From an uncultured Candidatus Binatia bacterium (lineage in GTDB: Bacteria; Desulfobacterota; Binatia; UBA9968; JAJDTQ01), in NCBI GenBank assembly GCA_958295985.1, contig OY282432.1, forward strand, positions 3,505,001 to 3,569,000: a stretch of DNA of 64,000 nucleotides, given 5' to 3'. The notes beneath the pieces were generated by a model. The model was not told the origin of the DNA and ran no database searches. It worked only from the letters and a program-made list of their open reading frames with translations. Numbering within the stretch: the first letter of the stretch is position 1; every line of letters starts with the position of its first letter. Both the position numbers and the translations under genes were made by a program. Positions 9,651-19,941 of the stretch are shown here, piece by piece.

Positions 9651-10886
9651 ATGACCTTCCAGCGCGACGGCGTCTCCATATCCCTGTTCTGGTTCACCTT
9701 CTTCGGGGCGCTGGGCATCTTCTTTCCCTACTACAGCCTCTACCTCAAGGAGAACGCCGGCCTGACCGGGACCCAACTGGGTCTGGTCCTCTCCGTCATG
9801 CCGCTGGTGGGCATCGTCGCGCAGCCGTTCTGGGGCCAGGTGGCGGACCGCACCGGCGCCCGAGGCCGGCTCGTGGCGTTCCTCTCCATGGTGTCCGCCG
9901 CGGGCTTCGTGCTTCTGGGGCTGGCGCAGGGGTTCGTGTTCATCCTTCTGGCGGCCGTTTTCCTGGCCTGCTTCTCGACTCCGGTGATACCGCTTTCGGT
10001 TTCCGTCGCGCTGGCGGCTTTTCGCTATTCCGGGCCCCACGCCTACGGCTTCGCCCGTTCCTGGGGAACCGTGGGCTTTCTGGCGTCGGTGCTGATCTTC
10101 CCGGTGGCGCTGGACCGGGTGCAGCAATGGCAGGGGCCTGGCCCGGCGCCGGGCGGCCCCTCGGAGCCGGGTCTGGGGGTCATGTTCCTGGGCGCCGCCG
10201 TCATCGTGCTGCTGGCCTCGGCCATCGGCCTCGCCCTCCCCAGGGAGGGTATCGCGTCGCTACGGGCCGCCCGGGGCGAGTGGCGCGTTCTGCTTCGCAG
10301 GGGGCCCATGCGCCGCATGCTCCTCTTTGCGTTCAGCGCCTATCTCTTCGTCACCGGCCCCATGGGACTGTTGCCGGTCTACGTCCGTGCCCACGGCGGC
10401 ACTCTGGAGACGGTGCAGAACATGTGGATCCTCATGCTGGTCGTCGAGATCCCACTCATCCTGTGCACCGGCATGGGCCTGAAGCGCATCGGCGCCCGAG
10501 GCCTGCTGGCCGCCGGGGTGCTGGCCGGCGGCGTCCGCTGGACGGTGTGCGGCCTCACCGCCAACCCCTACTGGATCTATCCGGTGCAGATGCTCCACGG
10601 CGTGATGGTGACCGGCCTGATGATGGGCGGCCCGCTGTACGTGGACCGGGTGGCCCCCGGGCGTCTGCGCTCCACCGCCCAGGGCCTGGTGGCCATGGTG
10701 GGCCTCGGGATCGGCGGCATCGCCTCCAACACCGCGGCCGGCTGGCTCCTCGACAACGTCAACGCCAACGCGCCCTACCTCATCGGCGGCGCCGGCGCCC
10801 TGGTGGTAGGGCTGGCCATCTGCCGGATCCTGCCCCCGGTCGCGCACGAGGACGAGCAGCCGCAAGAGGCTGCCGACGCCGGCTGA
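9651..10886 (+). CDS. MFS transporter
   Basis: MTFQRDGVSISLFWFTFFGALGIFFPYYSLYLKENAGLTGTQLG...; 12-TM-like. Confidence 0.85.
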   Translation: MTFQRDGVSISLFWFTFFGALGIFFPYYSLYLKENAGLTGTQLGLVLSVMPLVGIVAQPFWGQVADRTGARGRLVAFLSMVSAAGFVLLGLAQGFVFILLAAVFLACFSTPVIPLSVSVALAAFRYSGPHAYGFARSWGTVGFLASVLIFPVALDRVQQWQGPGPAPGGPSEPGLGVMFLGAAVIVLLASAIGLALPREGIASLRAARGEWRVLLRRGPMRRMLLFAFSAYLFVTGPMGLLPVYVRAHGGTLETVQNMWILMLVVEIPLILCTGMGLKRIGARGLLAAGVLAGGVRWTVCGLTANPYWIYPVQMLHGVMVTGLMMGGPLYVDRVAPGRLRSTAQGLVAMVGLGIGGIASNTAAGWLLDNVNANAPYLIGGAGALVVGLAICRILPPVAHEDEQPQEAADAG

Positions 10887-10915
10887 CCCGGTGTCGGCAC
10901 GGCAGGCCGACGATC

Positions 10916-10952
10916 GTGCAGGGGCGGGTTTCGAACCCGCCCGGGCCTGCAC
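10916..10952. terminator. Large GC-rich hairpin between convergent genes; possible bidirectional terminator or REP
   Basis: GTGCAGGGGCGGGTTTCGAACCCGCCCGGGCCTGCAC; stem GGCGGGTT/AACCCGCC flanked by GTGCAGG/CCTGCAC. Confidence 0.5.
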
Positions 10953-10994
10953 TGCGCCGCCGGCCGATACGGGCTTCCGGCCGCAGGGCGACCG

Positions 10995-11957
10995 TCAATC
11001 CAGCTTCACCAGCTTCTGCAGGCTCCGCATCTCCCGCGGCGGTTCCAGCCGCCGTCCCATGATGGTCCAGGACACTTCGGCCACGTACAGGTTCCGGTTG
11101 GAATCCAGGCAGAGGCCGTGGGGCGCGATGAACTGGCCCGGCCCCTCCCCCATGACGGGATCGCCGAAGCGCGCAAGCTCGACGCCCTCGCCGTCGCGGA
11201 TGACGATGCGGTGCCCGATGTTCGGATAGGCACCGTTCTGGGAGGTCCCGGGGCCCAACTCGCCGATGTAGCAAACGGGACCGGCGCCGTTGTCCCTGTT
11301 CTCCATGTACAGCGCGCACGGACGGTGCAGGTTGTCGCACCACTGGGTCTCGAACCGGCCCTTGCCGTCGAACACCTGGATGCGGTGGTTTTCCCGGTCG
11401 GCGACGTAGACCCAGCCGTCCCGATCCGTGCAGACGTTGTGGACGAGGTTGAACTGGCCCGGATCGGTGCCGGGCTCGCCCCACGAAAACAGCAGCTTGC
11501 CGTCCGGCGAATACTTGTGCACCCGCGAGTTGCCGTAGCCGTCCGAGACATAGATCTCGCCCTGCGGCGAGAAGGCCACGTGGGTGCAGCGGTTGAAGGG
11601 CTCTCCCCCCTGAAAGGCCGCGGCCTTGCCCGGAACGCCCAGGGTCATCAGCACCCTGCCGTCGAGGGTGCACTTGCGGACCGTGTGGTCGCCGTCGTCG
11701 GTCAGGAAAATGGTATCGTCCGGGCCCATGGTGACGCCGTGGGCCCGGGCGAAGACGCCCTCGCCCCAGGTGCGCAGGAAACGACCGTCCTCGTCGAGCA
11801 CGATCACGGGGTGCTCGCCCCGAGTGAAGCAATAGACGTTGTCGGCCTTGTCGACGCCTACGGCCGCCACTTCCTTGAAGGTCATGCCGTCAGGCAGCTT
11901 CCCCCACCCTTCCTGAACCTCGTATCGAAACTCGCCGCTTCCCAATATCGTGCTCAT
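10995..11957 (-). CDS. NHL-repeat / 6-bladed beta-propeller protein
   Basis: MSTILGSGEFRYEVQEGWGK...; repeated VTMGPDDTIFLTDDGDHTVRK and VCTDRDGWVYVADRENHRIQVF motifs. Confidence 0.85.
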   Translation of the reverse strand: MSTILGSGEFRYEVQEGWGKLPDGMTFKEVAAVGVDKADNVYCFTRGEHPVIVLDEDGRFLRTWGEGVFARAHGVTMGPDDTIFLTDDGDHTVRKCTLDGRVLMTLGVPGKAAAFQGGEPFNRCTHVAFSPQGEIYVSDGYGNSRVHKYSPDGKLLFSWGEPGTDPGQFNLVHNVCTDRDGWVYVADRENHRIQVFDGKGRFETQWCDNLHRPCALYMENRDNGAGPVCYIGELGPGTSQNGAYPNIGHRIVIRDGEGVELARFGDPVMGEGPGQFIAPHGLCLDSNRNLYVAEVSWTIMGRRLEPPREMRSLQKLVKLD

Positions 11958-12096
11958 GACAACCCTCGTCCTCCGGTGACCTATTTGCAGTTCTTCTTGG
12001 CGCATTCCCCCCAAGCGACGGAATCGACGCCGTATTCATCCGCCCGTTCATTCTGGAAAGCACCCCAAAGGCGCCCCTGCGCTCGGTCCCCCGGGT

Positions 12097-12711
<615 letters not shown>

Positions 12712-12726
12712 CTAAGATCCCTTGCC

Positions 12727-14457
12727 ATGGCCATTCGGCTGGAAACGGACGTGCTCGTGATCGGCGGCGGCATTGCCGGGGCCTTCGCGGCCTACCGGGC
12801 GCGGGAGGCGGGGGCCCGCGTGCTGCTTGCGGACCGCTCCTATTTCGGCCGCAGCGGCTGCAGCGCCCTGGCCTCCGGGGTCTACCCGTCGTACATGCCC
12901 GGCGACGACATCGACGCCTGGATGCGGTCCTTCGGTGGGCCCCTGGTCAATCAACCGCTCCTGGCCAAGTCGCTGCCGGTGATGCACGAGCACGTGCTGC
13001 TCATGGACGGCTGGGGCGTCAAGTGGCTCAAGGAGGGCCGGAAGATCGTCCGCATGGGAGCGCCGGGACGCGCCTTTGCCAACGGCGTGTGGATGGCGGA
13101 AGGCGGCCCGCAGATGATGATGGCCGTGCGGGCGGGGGTGGTCGAGAGCGGCGTCAAGGTGGTGAACCGCATCGCCTTGACCGAGCTTCTCACCTCGGAC
13201 GGGCGGTTGCCCACGGACGGGCGGGTCATCGGCGCCGTCGGGTTCCACACGCGCACCGGGGAAGTCTACGAGCTCCTCGCCAACGCCACCGTGGTGTGCA
13301 CCGGCCCCTACAAGTTCCCCTATCCTTGGCCGGGAAGCACCCTGGGCTACATGCCCATCGATCTTTCCGGCGACGGCATCGCCATGATGATGCGCGCCGG
13401 GGCGGAGCTCTCGCGACTGGAGTTGGGCGGCATCAACCTGAACCCCGACCACGCGCTTTCCGCGCCGGGCCTCGAGTCCCTGATGCCCTCGGGCGCCAAG
13501 TGGGTGGACAAGGACGGCAGGCGGTTCCTGGAAGACTACGATCCCAAGCGGATGGAGATGACGAGCCGGGCGCTGCTATATTTCGCCATCGCGCACCAGA
13601 AGGAACGGCGCCGGGTGCCTTCCATGGACCTGCGAGAGGTGCCGCCGGAACGCATGGAGCTCCTCAGGCGGGTGATCCCCATCGTGGTGTCGAACCAGGA
13701 AGCCATGGTCGGCGACCTCACGGAGACTCCGGTCCCCTACACTTATCAGGTGGCCGGCACCAGCGGGATCTTCGGCGCCGGCGCGCGCGTCAACGAACGC
13801 GGCGAGACCACCGTGCCGGGGCTCTACGCCGCCGGCACCTGCACCGACATGACCTATCTGCCGGGCGGCCACCTGTCCTTCTGCTCGGTAACCGGCGATT
13901 GGACCGGCCGGGCCGCGGGCGCAACCGCACCATCCGGGAACGGCGTTCAACCGGCGCCGGAGCAGCTCCGCCGGACCATGCAGGCGGTCCGCGAGCCTCT
14001 CCTGCGGGAGACGGGCGCCGATTTCACCGCGGTGCACCGGCGGCTCGGACAGCTCCTCATGGACAAGATCGGACTGGTCCTCCACGCCGACCGCATCGAA
14101 GCGGCCCTCGATGAGCTCCTCGAAATAAGCCGGGACGACGTGCCCCGGCTCAAGGCCGCCGATCCCCACGAGTTGGCCAAGGTATGGGGCCTCACGCAAT
14201 ACGTCCAGGTACTCGAAGCGACGCTGCGCGCCTACCGGTACCGGACGGAGAGCCGGGTCGCTTTCATCCGCGAGGACTTCCCCGTCATCGACAACGTGAA
14301 CTGGGTCAAGATGGTCGTGGTCAAGCACGAGAACGGGGCTCTCAAGCTCTGGGACGAGCCCCTGCCCGATTCCTGGCACGATCCCATCCCGGTGCGGCCA
14401 ACGCAGAACCTCCATCTGGTCTTTCGCAACCAGGAGTCCTCTCATGCCGCGGGTTGA
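12727..14457 (+). CDS. FAD-dependent oxidoreductase, fumarate reductase/AprA-like flavoprotein
   Basis: LETDVLVIGGGIAGAFAAYRAREAG dinucleotide-binding motif; GETTVPGLYAAGTCTD. Confidence 0.85.
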   Translation: MAIRLETDVLVIGGGIAGAFAAYRAREAGARVLLADRSYFGRSGCSALASGVYPSYMPGDDIDAWMRSFGGPLVNQPLLAKSLPVMHEHVLLMDGWGVKWLKEGRKIVRMGAPGRAFANGVWMAEGGPQMMMAVRAGVVESGVKVVNRIALTELLTSDGRLPTDGRVIGAVGFHTRTGEVYELLANATVVCTGPYKFPYPWPGSTLGYMPIDLSGDGIAMMMRAGAELSRLELGGINLNPDHALSAPGLESLMPSGAKWVDKDGRRFLEDYDPKRMEMTSRALLYFAIAHQKERRRVPSMDLREVPPERMELLRRVIPIVVSNQEAMVGDLTETPVPYTYQVAGTSGIFGAGARVNERGETTVPGLYAAGTCTDMTYLPGGHLSFCSVTGDWTGRAAGATAPSGNGVQPAPEQLRRTMQAVREPLLRETGADFTAVHRRLGQLLMDKIGLVLHADRIEAALDELLEISRDDVPRLKAADPHELAKVWGLTQYVQVLEATLRAYRYRTESRVAFIREDFPVIDNVNWVKMVVVKHENGALKLWDEPLPDSWHDPIPVRPTQNLHLVFRNQESSHAAG

Positions 14458-14662
14458 GGTGAGCGAGAGCGCTTGCACCGGCTGCGGGGTTTGCGTCGAA
14501 ACCTGCCCCACGGATGTCTTGCGCCTGAACCCGGACAACAAGGCCGCCATGGCCTACCCGCGGGATTGCCAAGGGTGCTTCGTGTGCCAGTGGGACTGCG
14601 CCTACGGGGCCATCCGCGTGTACGTCAACGACCCGGCAGGACCCGTGGGAGGCGCTCCCTGA
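14444..14662 (+). CDS. 4Fe-4S ferredoxin (AprB-like)
   Basis: CTGCGVCVETCPTDVL...CQGCFVCQWDC; overlaps the flavoprotein 3' end by 14 nt. Confidence 0.9.
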   Translation: MPRVEVSESACTGCGVCVETCPTDVLRLNPDNKAAMAYPRDCQGCFVCQWDCAYGAIRVYVNDPAGPVGGAP

Positions 14663-16256
14663 GCGCCCTCTTGTCCACCTTGTCGCCCGAGGCGACCTTG
14701 GGGAACCCGTCCATCAACTCCAGGCGGTCGGGCCGTTTGAAACGGGCCAACCCTTCTTCCCCGAGAAACTCCGTCACCTCCTCCAGGGTCAACGATACGC
14801 CGCCCTCCGGGATGACGCAGGCGGCAATGCGCTCGCCCATCTCCGCGTCCGCATAGCCCACCACCGCGACCTCGCGCACCTTGGGATGGCGCATCAGCAG
14901 GTTCTCCACGTCGGCCGGGAAGATATTCTGTCCGCCGCGGATGATGAGGTCCTGCTCCCGGCCCATGAGGTAGACGTTGCCCTGCTCATCCATGCGGCCC
15001 CACTCCTGCAGATCCAGGAAGCCGTCGGCGCCCCGGCGCGCGTTGAGCTCCGGGTTGTCGAAGAAACGCGCGTCCGAGGGCAGGCCGCGGACCCGAAGGC
15101 GCCCGGCTTCTCCCCGAGCCGCCTCGTTGCCGCTCTCGTCCACGACCCGCATCTCGTTTCCCTCCAGAGGCCGTCCCACGGACCTGATGCGAACACCGGG
15201 AGGATCTTCCCAGGACGTGGCGCACAGACCGCCGCAGTCCACGCTGCCGTAGCCCTGCATGATCCGGCAACCCAGCCGCGCCTCGGCATCGCGGCCTACC
15301 CCATAGGGAAGGAGCGAGCCGTGGCTGACGACCATGCGGAGGGAGCGAAGGTCGTAGTCCCCGAGATCGGGGAGCGCGAGCAGCCGGGAGATCATAGTGG
15401 GAACCATCGGCAGGACGTTGACCTTCTCCTTGGCCACGGTCTCGCAGGTGCGGCGCGGGTCGAAGTGGTCCAGCAGGACCATCCGCGCTCCCGCCTGACA
15501 GACGCCGTTGTAGATCAGCCCGTCCGCCACGCCCGATATGATGGCGGTCACGGCGCACAGCGTATCGTCGCCGCTCACGCGGAAACGCCGGAGGTGGACC
15601 CACGCGGTGAGCAGCCGCGTGTAGAGGGGCACGGCCGCGCACTTGGGCATGCCGGTGGAGCCGCTGGTGGTAGCGAGCTGGCAGACGTCCTCCACCCCGT
15701 AACGCGCGGCGGACAGGAGCGAACGGCGCTCCTCCGCCACGGCTCGGGACAGCACCTCTTCCAACGGAATACAGCCCGGCGGAATCTCATCCCATGCCGC
15801 CAGGACGTGGCGCAACTCGGGAACGCGAACCTGCTCCAGGAGGTCCACGTGGCGGAACCGGCGATACGCCGCGGGAATGATGGCGACCTCGGGTCTGGTG
15901 AACCGGACGATGGGCTCGAGCTCCGCCCGCCGCAGACTCGGCGCCACGGTGACGAGCCTGAGGCCCGCTTTCTCGCAAGCCAGCCGCGCGAGAAAGAGCT
16001 CCGCGGAGTTGGGCATCTGAATGAGCACGTGTGCGTCGCGCTCCAGGCCGAACCCCAGGAGCCCCAGGGCCAGGGCATCGGACATCTCTTTCATCTGCGA
16101 CCAGGTGAGGCGTCGCCGGGCATCCACGAGCGCCTCCTGCCCGCCAAGGCGCCGCGCGTTATCATCGCAGAAATCGGCCGCGGTCTTGAGCGGCATGTAA
16201 CGCGAGATTGCGTCCCGCAACGTCTTGCGATGGTCCGGCATGTCCGACATCGACAC
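14625..16256 (-). CDS. AMP-dependent synthetase/ligase (acyl-CoA synthetase-like)
   Basis: QLATTSGSTGMPKCAAV; YLMGREQDLIIRGGQNIFPADVE; SGDKVDKRAL. Confidence 0.9.
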   Translation of the reverse strand: MSMSDMPDHRKTLRDAISRYMPLKTAADFCDDNARRLGGQEALVDARRRLTWSQMKEMSDALALGLLGFGLERDAHVLIQMPNSAELFLARLACEKAGLRLVTVAPSLRRAELEPIVRFTRPEVAIIPAAYRRFRHVDLLEQVRVPELRHVLAAWDEIPPGCIPLEEVLSRAVAEERRSLLSAARYGVEDVCQLATTSGSTGMPKCAAVPLYTRLLTAWVHLRRFRVSGDDTLCAVTAIISGVADGLIYNGVCQAGARMVLLDHFDPRRTCETVAKEKVNVLPMVPTMISRLLALPDLGDYDLRSLRMVVSHGSLLPYGVGRDAEARLGCRIMQGYGSVDCGGLCATSWEDPPGVRIRSVGRPLEGNEMRVVDESGNEAARGEAGRLRVRGLPSDARFFDNPELNARRGADGFLDLQEWGRMDEQGNVYLMGREQDLIIRGGQNIFPADVENLLMRHPKVREVAVVGYADAEMGERIAACVIPEGGVSLTLEEVTEFLGEEGLARFKRPDRLELMDGFPKVASGDKVDKRALRERLPRVLPGR

Positions 16257-16364
16257 GGTTCCGGGGCTGCGCTCCGCTGCTCGAACCCTGTTCCGTCCCC
16301 GTCATTGCGTCACCCTCGGTCGTGTTTGCGATTATGCCCCCATTCGGACCATGGGTCCAACCCT

Positions 16365-16417
16365 GGTGTGCTGTCCCACGAATACGTATGCTAAGGTGCA
16401 CAGGATCTCTTGTCGTA
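16365..16417. repeat. Left-half remnant of the near-palindromic element family (copy C)
   Basis: GGTGTGCTGTCCCACGAATACGTATGCTAAGGTGCACAGGATCTCTTGTCG aligns with the first about 55 nt of copies A and B. Confidence 0.6.
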
Positions 16418-16436
16418 ACTTGAGGGAGCAGATTCC

Positions 16437-17525
16437 ATGGTCATGATCATCGACGAGATCGAAGCCCGGGGACTCCTTACGATGCATGAGTGCATCGACC
16501 TCATGGAGGACGTGTTCCGCGAGATCGGGCGGGGCAACGGCGTCAATCGCCCGCGGCTGCGGTACTCCTGTCCGACGCCCGACGCGCAGGCCAGGTACTT
16601 TGCCAACATCCATGCCGGAGCCTTGCCCAAATACGGTGTGGCCGCCCTGCGGTTGAATTCCCGACTCGCGCGGGAGAAGGACGACGCCACCCGACGCGTG
16701 GAGTTCCAGCACCCGACCCGGCGCTACTGGGGTCACTTCCTCGTCTACAGCCTGGAAACCGCGGAGCTCCTCGGCATCATCGTGGACGGCACCCTCTCGC
16801 CGTTGCGGGTCGGCGCCACCAGCGGCGCAGCGGTTCGTCTGCTCGCCCGCCCGGAAGCTCGCGTCGCCGGTCTCTTCGGCACCGGCCATCAGGCCGAGTT
16901 GCACGCCCGGGCCCTGGCCGACGCTCTTCCCCTCGAACGCATGAAGGTGTACAGCCCGTCGCCGGCGCACCGGGACGATTTCTGCCGGAGATTCGCCGAG
17001 GAGCTGGGAATCCCCGTCATCAGCGCAGGGGAACCGCGCGAGGTCGTGAGGGAGTCGGACGTGGTCTGCTGCGCCACCAACTCGTCGGCTCCGGTCTTCG
17101 ACGGCAGGGACCTGGAGCCGGGGCAGACGGTCGTGTCCATCGTCAACAGCGACGTGGTGTTTCAACGGCATGAAGTGGACAGAGACACCATCACGCGCAG
17201 CGGTCTCATCGTGGTCAACGACCGCGAAAGCGTTCACGCCAACCATCAGAAAGAGCTCCTGGACCCCATCGATGCCGGCGAGACCTCCTGGGACAAGCTG
17301 GTGGAGCTTGGCGAGGTGGTGAACAAAGACGTACCCGGGCGCCGTGATCCCGCGGACATCATCTATTACAAGAACAACTCCGGCATGGCGATCCAGTTTG
17401 CGGCCATGGGCAAGGCGGTGCTGGACAAGGCCGGGAAGACGGGCGCGGGCAAGGACCTTCCCGGAGAGTGGTTCTCCGCGGACCTCGAACCCTGGATCGC
17501 CAAGGGTTACTCGCCGGCCTCGTGA
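16437..17525 (+). CDS. Ornithine cyclodeaminase/mu-crystallin family protein
   Basis: RVGATSGAAVRLLARPEARVAGLFGTGHQAELHARAL. Confidence 0.9.
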   Translation: MVMIIDEIEARGLLTMHECIDLMEDVFREIGRGNGVNRPRLRYSCPTPDAQARYFANIHAGALPKYGVAALRLNSRLAREKDDATRRVEFQHPTRRYWGHFLVYSLETAELLGIIVDGTLSPLRVGATSGAAVRLLARPEARVAGLFGTGHQAELHARALADALPLERMKVYSPSPAHRDDFCRRFAEELGIPVISAGEPREVVRESDVVCCATNSSAPVFDGRDLEPGQTVVSIVNSDVVFQRHEVDRDTITRSGLIVVNDRESVHANHQKELLDPIDAGETSWDKLVELGEVVNKDVPGRRDPADIIYYKNNSGMAIQFAAMGKAVLDKAGKTGAGKDLPGEWFSADLEPWIAKGYSPAS

Positions 17526-18649
17526 TGGCAGCGGCCATGACCGATGCCGGCCTCGCGCGACTCGCCGAGCGCATCAAGGGGTGGAGCCGCGAGTTGGGCT
17601 TCCAGCAAGCCGGCATCGCAGACGTCGATCTCAGCGTCGATGAGAAGCTTTTCCATCGTTGGCTCGCCGAGGGACGGCACGGCGAGATGGAGTACATGGA
17701 ACGGCACGGCTCCAGGCGCTCACGACCGGCGGAGCTGGCGCCGGGAACGACGCGCGTGATCTCCGCGCGCATGGACTATCTCCCCGGGGCGAGCGCGGAA
17801 CCGCGGCAGGTGCTCGAAGACCCCCGCCTCGGCTACGTCTCTCGCTACGCCCTGGGCCGGGACTATCACCGGCTCATGCGGAAGCGCCTGCAAGCCCTGG
17901 CCGATCGAATCGCCGCGGACGCGGGGCCTTTCGGCTACCGCGTCTTCACGGACAGCGCACCGGTGCTGGAAAAGCCGCTGGCGCGCAACGCCGGACTTGG
18001 CTGGATCGGCAAGCATACCAACCTCATCCATACCGCCGCCGGCTCGTGGTTCTTCCTGGGCGAGATCTATACCGACCTTCCGTTGCCGACGGATCGGGCC
18101 GTCGAGGACCGATGCGGCACGTGCAGCGCCTGCATCGAAGTCTGTCCCACCGGAGCGATTACGGGGCCCTATCGACTGGACGCGCGCCGGTGCATCTCCT
18201 ACCTGACCATCGAGCTTCGCGGCTCCATCCCGGTGGAGCTGAGGCCGCTCATGGGCAACCGCATCTACGGTTGCGACGACTGCCAGCTTGTCTGTCCCTG
18301 GAACCGTTACGCCGCCCTAACGCGCGAAGCCGGCTTCCTGCCCAGACACAACCTCGACGCGCCGGAGCTGCTGGAGATGTTTCGCTGGAGCGAGGCGGAT
18401 TTCCTGCGCTACACCAACGGCAGCGCGATTCGCCGCATCGGCCACGCCTGTTGGCTGCGGAACGTGGCCGTGGCGTTGGGCAACGCACCCTACGACCCGC
18501 TGATCGTCAAGGCGTTACGGGAGCGCCGCGAGAACCCGTCGCCGCTGGTCCGGGAGCACGTGGCGTGGGCGCTGGAGCAGCAGGCGCGCAAACGTGTTTC
18601 CGAGACCGGATGCCGGGAGGAGGGGGGTCACGCTTCACGGGGGACTTGA
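17525..18649 (+). CDS. queG: Epoxyqueuosine reductase QueG
   Basis: CGTCSACIEVCPTGAI and YGCDDCQLVCPWNR ferredoxin motifs; full-length QueG-like. Confidence 0.93.
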   Translation: MAAAMTDAGLARLAERIKGWSRELGFQQAGIADVDLSVDEKLFHRWLAEGRHGEMEYMERHGSRRSRPAELAPGTTRVISARMDYLPGASAEPRQVLEDPRLGYVSRYALGRDYHRLMRKRLQALADRIAADAGPFGYRVFTDSAPVLEKPLARNAGLGWIGKHTNLIHTAAGSWFFLGEIYTDLPLPTDRAVEDRCGTCSACIEVCPTGAITGPYRLDARRCISYLTIELRGSIPVELRPLMGNRIYGCDDCQLVCPWNRYAALTREAGFLPRHNLDAPELLEMFRWSEADFLRYTNGSAIRRIGHACWLRNVAVALGNAPYDPLIVKALRERRENPSPLVREHVAWALEQQARKRVSETGCREEGGHASRGT

Positions 18650-19428
18650 AAGATCTTCCTGTCCTCGAGTCGGAGCGCCGTCAGCGGGCCTCCCCACACG
18701 CAGCCGCTGTCGAGGCACACCGTATCGTTTTCCAGATGCAGGCCCAGGGCCGACCAGTGCCCGTACAGGATCGTCTGGTCCGCGCTCTTCCGGGGCAAGG
18801 CGAACCAGGGGTCGAACCCCGCGGGCGCGTCCGCCGGCAACCCCGAGAACGACAGCGCCATCTCGCCGGCGGCCGTGCAGCACCGGAGCCGCGTGAAGCC
18901 ACTGACGATGCAGCTCCATCGCGCGAACCCGCTCAGGTCATCGGACCAGGTCGTCGCTTCGCGACCTGCCTGATACCGCAGGAAGTCCTTGTAACCGGCG
19001 GCGCGCATCCCTGATTCGACCTCTCGCGCCAACTCCGTCGCCTTCCGAGCCGTCCATTCCGGCAGCAGACCGGCGTGGACGAGGAGGTATCCGTCTTCGC
19101 GATGAATGAGCGGCAGGTGACGCAGCCAACCGATCAACTCATCACGGTCGCCGGCGGATAGCACGCCGTCCAGGGTGTCCAGGCGCTTGGGAGGCGCGAT
19201 GCCTTCCGCCCGACGCATGAGATGGAGGTCATGGTTGCCCAGGACCGCCACCGCGGAAGGGCCGAGCCGCTTGACCAGGCGGAGCACGGCGAGGGAATCG
19301 GGACCGCGGTTCACCAGGTCGCCGGTGAACCACAGCCGGTCGGCCTCCGGGTCGAAGCCGACCTCGTCGAGGAGTCTCCGAAGCGGGTCGTAACAGCCCT
19401 GCACGTCCCCTATCGCATAAGTTGCCAT
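18628..19428 (-). CDS. apaH: Symmetrical bis(5'-nucleosyl)-tetraphosphatase
   Basis: MATYAIGDVQGCYDPLRRLLDEVGFDPEADRLWFTGDLVNRGPDSL...LGNHDLHL. Confidence 0.95.
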   Translation of the reverse strand: MATYAIGDVQGCYDPLRRLLDEVGFDPEADRLWFTGDLVNRGPDSLAVLRLVKRLGPSAVAVLGNHDLHLMRRAEGIAPPKRLDTLDGVLSAGDRDELIGWLRHLPLIHREDGYLLVHAGLLPEWTARKATELAREVESGMRAAGYKDFLRYQAGREATTWSDDLSGFARWSCIVSGFTRLRCCTAAGEMALSFSGLPADAPAGFDPWFALPRKSADQTILYGHWSALGLHLENDTVCLDSGCVWGGPLTALRLEDRKIFQVPREA

Positions 19429-19525
19429 GAGCGCTCAGTGATCGAACCAGCGAACCTGCCTTCAGATACCGAATCCGACAGACTCCCAGGCAAACCTGAT
19501 CCCCACGTGGTCGTCGGGTGGTCGC

Positions 19526-19915
19526 CTACCCGTGGTGCTCTCCAAGGTAGGTAATGATGGAGATCACGGCGCCCTGGGGATCCCGGATGACGCAGAAGCG
19601 TCCCACTTCGGGAATGTCCGTCAGCGGCACGATGACACTGGCGCCAAGCTCCTGGGCCTTCCCGGCTGTTGCATCCACGTCGTCCACCGTCACGTAGGTT
19701 CCCCAGCACGGCGGCGCCCCCTGGGCCTGTGCCGGCAGGGCCATGATCCCGCCGATCTCCGTTCCTTCCACCTTTATCAGGTTGTACTGCATCCCGTCGA
19801 TGGTCACCGCTTCGGCCGTCCACCCGAAAAGCTCGGTGTAGAACTCCTTTGCAGCCTCGACGTCCGTGGTCATGAGCTCACACCAACTGAACACGCCGTG
19901 TTTGAAAGCATCCAT
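19526..19915 (-). CDS. VOC family protein
   Basis: MDAFKHGVFSWCELMTTDVEAAKEFYTELFGW...; ORF trimmed to ATG 19915. Confidence 0.85.
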   Translation of the reverse strand: MDAFKHGVFSWCELMTTDVEAAKEFYTELFGWTAEAVTIDGMQYNLIKVEGTEIGGIMALPAQAQGAPPCWGTYVTVDDVDATAGKAQELGASVIVPLTDIPEVGRFCVIRDPQGAVISIITYLGEHHG

Positions 19916-19941
19916 GCATGATCTCCTTTCTCTCTTCTTCA

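Noticed and set aside
10920-10942. tRNA-like T-loop GGGTTTCGAACCC
   Set aside because: Explained by a simple palindromic hairpin; no cloverleaf around it
14886-16394. 502 aa plus-strand ORF antisense to the AMP ligase
   Set aside because: Shadow ORF; no domain-like motifs
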